DNA from: Acholeplasmataceae bacterium
GTDB lineage: Bacteria; Bacillota_I; Bacilli_A; Izemoplasmatales; Hujiaoplasmataceae
Assembly (NCBI GenBank): GCA_012515085.1
Contig: JAAYZB010000173.1
Span: 1 to 11,735, forward strand
Reading direction: 5' to 3'
Length of the DNA stretch: 11,735 bases
Shown here: piece by piece, positions 6,838 to 11,735 of the stretch
Position numbering within the stretch: position 1 is the first letter of the stretch
Layout of the letters: every line of letters begins with the position of its first letter
Made by a program: the position numbers and the translations under genes
The notes under the pieces: model-generated
Database searches by the model: none
What the model was told of the DNA's origin: nothing
Seen by the model: only the letters and a program-made list of their open reading frames with translations

Positions 6838-8292
6838 ATGAATCCTTCCACCACAAAATCCTTTAAAAAAATCACCTTGTTTCTCGTGTCAATCGTGGTC
6901 AAGATGTCATCGACGATCATGATGGGTTTTAGTGTCCCAAGACTGCTCGGTGTTGTTCAGTTCGGCTATTTTCGCTTATTTTCCTTGTTCACTGTCTATA
7001 CGAGTTTGTTGCACTTTGGTTTGATTGATGGATTTTTGCTTTCAAATCGTTCTACAACACCCTCTTCAACCCCCACCCCGAAATTAAAGACGGTCGCTCT
7101 AGGCCTTTTGTGGCTGGAGGGGTGTTTCGCCAGTATTGGCATCTTGGCATCGATCTTATTTCTGAAAGCGGAGTTACAGTCAATCGTCGCTATGGTGTTT
7201 TTGAATCTTTTGGTTCAAAACTTCATTTCTCTTTATCAGACGGTCGCCCAAACCCGGGGGATGTCGCAAAAAGTATCGCAAGGGTCGTTGTTCTTATCCT
7301 TCATCAATATTTTGATTGTCGGCGCAGTTTTTCTCTTCAAGATCCGTGATTTTCTCTATGTGACAATTCTGGTCGTCATTGCGAATTACTGGGTGTTTTT
7401 CTGGTATTTTTGGTGTTTTCGCCGACTCTTGTTTGAATCACCCTCGACCAAAACGACTCCATTCATCGCAATCAAAACTTTGACTCAAAAAGGCTTCTGG
7501 TATTTGGTCGCATATATTGTCCCAACAATGATTGTTGTCTTTAACAATCATCTGGTCTGGTTTCTTTTTCCCGTCGAAGATTTTTCCATTTATGCGTTTT
7601 CGGTCAATATGACCATCTTCGCAACGATCGCCTGCGCCAATCTCGCAAAAATCACCGATGATTTCTACCCCAAATTGACAAAAGCAGAACAAATCGCGAG
7701 CTATGATCTATTGAATGGAGCAGTGATCTTTCTTGTGCTGATAGGAATCTCCGCTTACTTCTTATTGCAGTGGACAACGCCGACATTCTTACCTGATTAT
7801 ATCGCGTCCATTCCTCTGTTTCGCATTGTTTTGGGACTACTTCTCTTTTCTTGTCCACTTGGAGTCGTTACCCATGCCTATTTCAAATTAGCGGGGAAAA
7901 ACGCCCGTTTTATCCAAATCGGCAGCGGCATGCTTGTCTTGTCGCTAGGGCTCAATTTTCTGGTTTTTCAACTGGATGGTTCTTTGATGGCGTTTGCCAC
8001 GTCATTGTTTGCCAGTTTTTTGATTTTTTATGTCATCACCCAAGTCTATTTGATCGTTCGATTAAAAATCCCCTGGTTGAGATCCGATGGGTTTCTGCTT
8101 CTTGGTGGAGGAATATATCTCTATATCTCAGAAATGGAGAACTATGCGCTCGGAGCATTTCTTTATCTATTTTCAATACTCTTGTTATTTGGTTTGTTCT
8201 ACGGCCGAGATTGGAAAAAAGGGATCCGACTATATCGACTCTTTATGGACATCTCGCCTTCGGATAAGAGCAAAAAGGAAGTGGCGTCATGA
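6838..8292 (+). CDS. Polysaccharide/lipid-oligosaccharide flippase-like membrane protein (MOP superfamily)
   Basis: This 484-residue protein is very hydrophobic, with about 12-14 membrane segments spread along its whole length. The N-terminus (first helix about 10-34, then FSVPRLLGVVQFGYFRL) matches the start of Wzx-like polysaccharide biosynthesis exporters, in which helix 1 is followed by a R-x-L-G-x-x-x-F/Y-G pattern. Such proteins flip undecaprenyl-linked oligosaccharides across the membrane. The substrate cannot be predicted. The start ATG at 6838 has GAAAGG 12 bases upstream, a loose spacing. The stop overlaps the start of the HAD gene (ATGA). No glycosyltransferase or polymerase gene lies nearby, which is unusual for this family. 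A lipid-linked substrate would fit the FakB gene in the same operon, but that is inference. Confidence 0.75.
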   Translation: MNPSTTKSFKKITLFLVSIVVKMSSTIMMGFSVPRLLGVVQFGYFRLFSLFTVYTSLLHFGLIDGFLLSNRSTTPSSTPTPKLKTVALGLLWLEGCFASIGILASILFLKAELQSIVAMVFLNLLVQNFISLYQTVAQTRGMSQKVSQGSLFLSFINILIVGAVFLFKIRDFLYVTILVVIANYWVFFWYFWCFRRLLFESPSTKTTPFIAIKTLTQKGFWYLVAYIVPTMIVVFNNHLVWFLFPVEDFSIYAFSVNMTIFATIACANLAKITDDFYPKLTKAEQIASYDLLNGAVIFLVLIGISAYFLLQWTTPTFLPDYIASIPLFRIVLGLLLFSCPLGVVTHAYFKLAGKNARFIQIGSGMLVLSLGLNFLVFQLDGSLMAFATSLFASFLIFYVITQVYLIVRLKIPWLRSDGFLLLGGGIYLYISEMENYALGAFLYLFSILLLFGLFYGRDWKKGIRLYRLFMDISPSDKSKKEVAS

Positions 8293-9065
8293 GTTTGGTC
8301 TTTTTTGATCTAGAAGGAACGTTGACGGATAGCAGGCGACAAATACCGGATTCTACCGCTCAAGCAATCCGTAGGCTCCACGCAAACAATCACCAAATCT
8401 TTTTGTGCACCGGTTGCAGTCTGGCAGAAATCCCTAAAGCCATCCAAATACTGCCATTCGACGGATTCATCGCTTCGGGAGGCGCATCCATCCACTTACC
8501 TGAGCTTGTCATCTGCGAATGGCTGATCGATGAAACTGTGCTTTCCGAACTGTTGCCGCTCTTGGATGATGGCCCCTTGGATGTCTGGTTGGAAGGACCG
8601 CAATACGTCTATCTTCCAGCCTTAGACACCAATCCTTTTTTTGATCGACTTCGAAAATATATGAATCTCCCTGGCACCGTGTTTCGCTCTTGGCATCAAG
8701 GAGATGTCAAAGCGAACAAAATGACCTTTTGGATTCGGAATATGGAAAAATATCCCCCTATCAGAGCCCTCCTATCCCGCCACTTTGATCTGATCGAGCG
8801 CTCAGGAGGAATTGGCGAAGCCGTTCCCAAAGGCATCAACAAAGGGTGTGGAATCGAACATCTGATCCACCATTTCGGTTGGGAAAATGAAACGACATAT
8901 GCGTTTGGCGACAGTGAGAACGACGAATCGATGTTGCGCAAGGTCGATCATCCCATCGCCATGGAAAACGGATCCGATTCGTTAAAGAAAATTGCCGAAT
9001 ATATTGCCTTGCCATCGGAACAAGACGGGATTACCCTCGCACTGATCGATTACTGCTTGATTTGA
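8289..9065 (+). CDS. Cof-type HAD phosphatase (subclass IIB)
   Basis: This 258-residue cytoplasmic haloacid dehalogenase-type hydrolase probably dephosphorylates a sugar phosphate or other small metabolite. Motif I is FFDLEGTLTD, with nucleophile D7, but the usual second Asp is E9. Motif II is CTGC (40-43), with T41 in place but C where most Cof proteins have ATGR. The C2-type cap lies about 82-180. Motif III Lys is in PKGINKG (K185), and motif IV is AFGDSENDESML, giving D208 and D212 for magnesium. Length is typical of the Cof/YbjI group. The ATG overlaps the flippase stop, so it is translationally coupled to it. The DxE variant is known in active HADs such as enolase-phosphatase E1, so activity is likely retained. 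Confidence 0.87.
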   Translation: MSLVFFDLEGTLTDSRRQIPDSTAQAIRRLHANNHQIFLCTGCSLAEIPKAIQILPFDGFIASGGASIHLPELVICEWLIDETVLSELLPLLDDGPLDVWLEGPQYVYLPALDTNPFFDRLRKYMNLPGTVFRSWHQGDVKANKMTFWIRNMEKYPPIRALLSRHFDLIERSGGIGEAVPKGINKGCGIEHLIHHFGWENETTYAFGDSENDESMLRKVDHPIAMENGSDSLKKIAEYIALPSEQDGITLALIDYCLI

Positions 9066-9092
9066 CCCGATCACAATAAAGGAGTGATGAAC

Positions 9093-9953
9093 ATGGCTGT
9101 TAAAATCATTACCGACAGTATTTCCTATCCCGAAAAAGCGCAAGCGGAAGCGCTCGGAATCGGACTCGTTCCGATCAGCCTGCATTTTGGTCCGAACGAG
9201 GTCTATCGAGATCTTGTCGATCTAAAACCCCAAGAGTTCTATGAAAAGTTGACAAAAGTCAAGGAATTGCCAACCACATCCGCCCCCTCACCCAGCCAAT
9301 ATGAAGACGCGTTCCGGCAAGCACTCGATCAAGCTGATGAGGTCTTTTGCCTGACAGTGGCCGGCAACCTCAGCATGAGCCATCAGGCGGCAATTCAAGC
9401 AAAAAAAGACCTGCCTCCGGACATGAGCGATCGTGTGATTGTTTTTGACACAGAGACGACGGGGGCGCCTTCTTGTTTAATGGCGATCGAAGCGGCTCAT
9501 ATGGCAAATGCCGGAGCTTCTTTAACCACCATCCATGAAAAAATAGCCGGCTATTTACCCTTTGCCAAACTGGTTGTGATGTTTGATACTTTGTCTTATA
9601 TTGAAAAAAGCGGACGATGCGGCAAAGTCGCCGCGATCGCCGGTAATCTCTTCCATGTGAAACCGGTCATTTATGTCTATCGGGGTACCACAAAATTCTT
9701 TGGCAGACCCCGGGGCATCACCCAAGCATCCAGACTGATTTTCGATGAATTCGCGAAAGATGTGGCAAATGCCACCCATATCCACTTGGCATTCACGCAT
9801 GCGAATGCCGAGCAAAATCTCGAGCAATTGAAAGCCATGATTTTCGATAAATATCCAAATATCACTACGGAAATGGTTCCCTTCACCACGTCCATGGGAT
9901 CCCATGCCGGTCCCGGCATCATTGGTATTGGGTATATCTATTCCCAAGGATAA
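9093..9953 (+). CDS. DegV-family fatty-acid-binding protein (FakB-like)
   Basis: This 286-residue soluble protein of the EDD fold binds a fatty acid and presents it to the kinase FakA, which makes acyl-phosphate for phospholipid synthesis. Family marks in order: KIITDSISY near the N-terminus, TTSAPSPSQYEDAF (TSxPSP loop, about 61-74), a GRCGKVAAIAGNLFHVKPV segment (about 175-193), the GRPRG arginine loop (204-208), and the C-terminal SHAGPG (H271), the histidine that contacts the carboxylate in FakB. The ATG at 9093 is preferred over the GTG at 9084 and ATG at 9087 because AAAGGAG lies 8 bases upstream. It follows the HAD gene by 27 bases and probably shares its transcript. A FakA homologue converges on it 4 bases downstream, supporting a FakAB pair. 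Confidence 0.9.
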   Translation: MAVKIITDSISYPEKAQAEALGIGLVPISLHFGPNEVYRDLVDLKPQEFYEKLTKVKELPTTSAPSPSQYEDAFRQALDQADEVFCLTVAGNLSMSHQAAIQAKKDLPPDMSDRVIVFDTETTGAPSCLMAIEAAHMANAGASLTTIHEKIAGYLPFAKLVVMFDTLSYIEKSGRCGKVAAIAGNLFHVKPVIYVYRGTTKFFGRPRGITQASRLIFDEFAKDVANATHIHLAFTHANAEQNLEQLKAMIFDKYPNITTEMVPFTTSMGSHAGPGIIGIGYIYSQG

Positions 9954-9957
9954 ACAT

Positions 9958-11448
9958 TTATTCGACCTCGAGGATCAATGCCTCCGGTTGACTGCCAAAG
10001 CGAAGATCGATATCGGATAACTCCGGATACTCTTCTCTTAGGGAAACCACCACGCGTTCTAACTGAGATTTGTCCTTGAGAGACCCGAAAAAGAGTGTCA
10101 AGACTTCTCCGGTAACGGGTTTAAGTTCCTTGATGGCATCGGTGATTCTTTGGGTGACTGATTGGTCGGAAGGGTGGTCCTTTTGAACGGGATCGAACCG
10201 GTCGATAATGGCCATTCGGGGATACTCGGACGCAAGGAGAATGACTTCTTCCGAAGGACGCTCGGTGGAAAACACCGTCACGAGCGATGCCAACAGTTTC
10301 ACATCGTCTTTCACCCGAACCAACGAACCACTTACAGGATGATCTGTTGCTTCCACCGAACTGATCATTAAAACATCGGTCGGGTCTTCTTTATCCAATA
10401 ACCTTGCGAGTTTCGAAACCGCTTGTTCATTTAATGCCATTTCGGCTCCGGTCATGATTGCCATAGCGAGAAATCCCGGGTGTTTGCCAATCACGACCGT
10501 TCGGTAGTTGGGACCGCCATCATCGCGAGCAGCATGATCAACCGATTGGGAATACATATCCCTTAAGACGATTTCCTGGATCGGCGCCAATGCCATGATT
10601 TTCTCGACTACCCGATGAGGGTTGTCCGTATGGATATGGACATGACAATCGGTGTCATTGGGTTGAATGATCAATTCGGTACCATCCATTTCAATTCGCC
10701 GAGCGATTTGTCTCTCCATATCAGAAAATGCCGGCAATACGAATTCCATATCATAAGGATTTGTGAATGCAAAACTGTGACGGCTTTCATAAAAGGTGGT
10801 CTTGGTCTGGAAGTTGTATTCTGGGACCCCCGATGGAACACCCATCACATCCAATAGGGCAGAGAAGAATATCAACAGACCCCAGCCCCCAGCATCGATG
10901 ACTTTTTTCTCTTTTAGTACTGGAAGCACTCTCACAGTATTTGCGAGCGCCTTCCTTGCCTCCAAATACATGATAAGCAAGGTGGAAGCCAGCGTGTTAT
11001 CCCTAGCGATGGTCTCGACGGCTTCAAAAGCTTTCCTGGCCACTGTCAAAATGGTGCCTTCGCGAGGATCGCGAATGGCCTGATAGGCGTTTCGGGTTCC
11101 TTCCCTAACTGCGTTGGCCAGCTCAATCGCTCCCGCTTTATCCTTACCCGAGAACACCGTCGCAAACCCTTTGAGAAACTGGGTGAAAATTGCGCCAGAA
11201 TTCCCGGTTGATCCTTCTCTAGCACCCAAATAGGCCGCTTTTGCGGCCTCACCTAATTGAGATTCTGATTGATTTGATACCTTGTGATAAGCTGATTCAA
11301 TCGTCGCAAGCAAGTTATTTCCGGTGTCGCCGTCGGGGACAGGAAAAACATTGATCTGATTTAGGCTTTTCCGTTTGAGAGTTAGCTTCCTCAAGGTCTC
11401 CTTGATGGCACTGTGGAACAGGGCTCCGTCCAAATACTCATTGGGCAT
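9958..11448 (-). CDS. fakA: Divergent FakA-like DAK2-domain fatty acid kinase
   Basis: This 496-residue protein is probably the kinase that phosphorylates FakB-bound fatty acid. The N-terminal DhaL/DAK2 domain (1-200) has the magnesium-ATP motif NVFPVPDGDTGNN (33-45), GNSG (82-85), PREGT (128-132) and DAGGWG (185-190). The middle domain keeps the HVHIHTDNP motif (269-277). The last 50 residues (VLTLFFG..., ending FGSQPEALILEVE) match the FakA end. It is somewhat shorter than usual FakA (about 550). The GARGNSG loop is extended to GAREGSTGNSG, and the GGQTMNPS and LPNN motifs expected in the C-terminal domain are not found. The start at 11448 (GGGGGAG 7 bases upstream) is chosen over the ATG at 11523, because the likely promoter lies between the two. 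It converges with the DegV gene. Confidence 0.88.
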   Translation of the reverse strand: MPNEYLDGALFHSAIKETLRKLTLKRKSLNQINVFPVPDGDTGNNLLATIESAYHKVSNQSESQLGEAAKAAYLGAREGSTGNSGAIFTQFLKGFATVFSGKDKAGAIELANAVREGTRNAYQAIRDPREGTILTVARKAFEAVETIARDNTLASTLLIMYLEARKALANTVRVLPVLKEKKVIDAGGWGLLIFFSALLDVMGVPSGVPEYNFQTKTTFYESRHSFAFTNPYDMEFVLPAFSDMERQIARRIEMDGTELIIQPNDTDCHVHIHTDNPHRVVEKIMALAPIQEIVLRDMYSQSVDHAARDDGGPNYRTVVIGKHPGFLAMAIMTGAEMALNEQAVSKLARLLDKEDPTDVLMISSVEATDHPVSGSLVRVKDDVKLLASLVTVFSTERPSEEVILLASEYPRMAIIDRFDPVQKDHPSDQSVTQRITDAIKELKPVTGEVLTLFFGSLKDKSQLERVVVSLREEYPELSDIDLRFGSQPEALILEVE

Positions 11449-11482
11449 GGAATGACTCCCCCTTGGTCTCGTTCTGGTTTCT

Positions 11483-11491
11483 ATTATGGCA
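11483..11491 (-). promoter_or_regulatory. Extended -10 promoter of fakA
   Basis: On the minus strand, positions 11491-11483 give TGCCATAAT, a TGn extension with a five-of-six -10. The -35 (TTTCAA, 17 bases upstream) is poor. Transcription would begin near 11476, giving a leader of about 28 bases with GGGGGAG before the ATG at 11448. This supports 11448 as the true start. Confidence 0.5.
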
Positions 11492-11518
11492 CAGTTTTTT
11501 TCATATTGAAAGGCCGTA

Positions 11519-11533
11519 TTCATGATTCATGAA
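11519..11533. repeat. Perfect palindrome TTCATGA-T-TCATGAA, candidate operator
   Basis: The 7-base arms (11519-11525 and 11527-11533) are perfect complements around one central base. The site lies just upstream of the -35 region of the fakA promoter, a typical place for an activator or a repressor. It does not match the FapR or FabT lipid-regulator operators as remembered. Confidence 0.4.
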
Positions 11534-11597
11534 GAAAAGGGCGGAATCCCTTCCTCTCATTCTTGGAATAGTGGCCCCCGTTTCCCCCTATAAAACC

Positions 11598-11630
11598 AAA
11601 AAAAGGGAGGGCTCCGCTTGGATCCCTCCC
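11598..11630 (-). terminator. Intrinsic terminator of the gene entering from the right edge
   Basis: On the minus strand, GGGAGGG (11630-11624) pairs with CCCTCCC (11611-11605). Inner TCC/GGA pairs extend the stem past one mismatch around a 4-base loop. Seven T residues (11604-11598) follow, then GGTTTT. This is a strong, well-formed rho-independent terminator 29 bases after the stop codon at 11660, and it insulates fakA from the upstream gene. Confidence 0.85.
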
Positions 11631-11659
11631 AAATTCATTCATAATTTCAACAAGAGCGT

Positions 11660-11734
11660 CTATTTGATGCGAAAGATATTCCTTCGCTGATCCAAATCGC
11701 TCAACACATACATGCCCGCACTGGTAATGGTGCC
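11660..11734 (-). CDS. C-terminal end of an unrecognised protein
   Basis: Only the final 24 codons and a TAG stop are in the window. The visible tail contains SAGMYVLSDLDQRRNIFRIK, which alternates in a beta-strand-like way. The frame is credited because it stops 29 bases before a strong same-strand terminator. The protein family is not recognised. The genes often found upstream of fakA in Bacillota (Asp23/Gls24 family yloU, ribosomal protein L28) do not obviously fit this tail. Confidence 0.5.
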   Translation of the reverse strand, partial: GTITSAGMYVLSDLDQRRNIFRIK

Positions 11735-11735
11735 C

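Noticed and set aside
7851..8267. 138-residue plus-strand open frame inside the flippase gene
   Set aside because: It is out of frame with a clear membrane protein, has no ribosome site, and its composition is not protein-like.
9555..9947. 130-residue antisense open frame opposite the DegV gene
   Set aside because: It has no ribosome site and lies fully inside a well-supported gene. The protein has low-complexity G/I/H content typical of a shadow frame.
9966..9973. CCTCGAGG palindrome near the convergent stops as a bidirectional terminator
   Set aside because: It has only eight bases, no loop and no T tract on either side. It is probably a chance codon pattern at the end of fakA.
11449..11523. 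N-terminal extension of FakA to the ATG at 11523
   Set aside because: It would span the extended -10 promoter. The ATG at 11448 has GGGGGAG at ideal spacing and matches the usual FakA start.
11537..11552. AAGGG-N6-CCCTT hairpin upstream of fakA as a second terminator
   Set aside because: A five-pair stem followed by only TTCTTC is weak, and a strong terminator already stands just upstream.

Overview
The window looks like chromosomal core and near-core DNA from an anaerobic, low-to-moderate G+C Gram-positive-type bacterium (Bacillota, or a relative close to the Erysipelotrichia/Mycoplasmatota). The evidence is purine-rich Shine-Dalgarno sequences before most genes, a KtrAB potassium system, a DegV/DAK2 (FakB/FakA) pair, and an electron-bifurcating NfnAB-type enzyme. 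TGA is used as a stop in several genes, so the code is not that of Mycoplasma. No lineage can be fixed from this sequence alone. There is no insertion sequence, phage gene, CRISPR array, tRNA or rRNA.

Right to left on the minus strand, positions 6587-1453 hold a compact potassium locus. It runs: a small membrane-anchored protein resembling a degenerate RCK/TrkA-N domain, ktrB (channel subunit), ktrA (RCK gating subunit), a short KdpD-type sensor kinase, a KdpE-type response regulator, and a flavodoxin-like protein. The first two junctions and the kinase/regulator junction are overlapping or nearly so. A second promoter for the kinase/regulator pair may lie in the end of ktrA. No kdpFABC genes are present, so the two-component pair most likely serves the Ktr system or a distant target.

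Positions 1290-1, also minus, hold nfnA and the start of nfnB, overlapping by ATGA, behind an extended -10 promoter. A hairpin just upstream probably ends the potassium/flavodoxin transcript. NfnAB couples NADH, NADPH and ferredoxin pools.

A 250-bp AT-rich divergent spacer (6588-6837) separates the potassium operon from a plus-strand operon. That operon holds a polysaccharide/lipid-oligosaccharide flippase of the MOP superfamily, a Cof-type HAD phosphatase (ATGA overlap) and a DegV/FakB fatty-acid-binding protein. The spacer contains two inverted repeats that could be operators.

The DegV gene converges, with only 4 bp between stop codons, on a minus-strand FakA-like DAK2 gene (11448-9958). 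FakA and FakB together phosphorylate fatty acids for phospholipid synthesis. This FakA is divergent in its middle and C-terminal regions. It has its own extended -10 promoter and a perfect 15-nt palindrome just upstream. The last 76 bases carry the end of an unrecognised minus-strand gene followed by a strong intrinsic terminator.

The least expected items are the membrane-anchored RCK-like protein heading the ktrBA operon, the divergent FakA, and the candidate operators. None amounts to a clearly new system from sequence alone.
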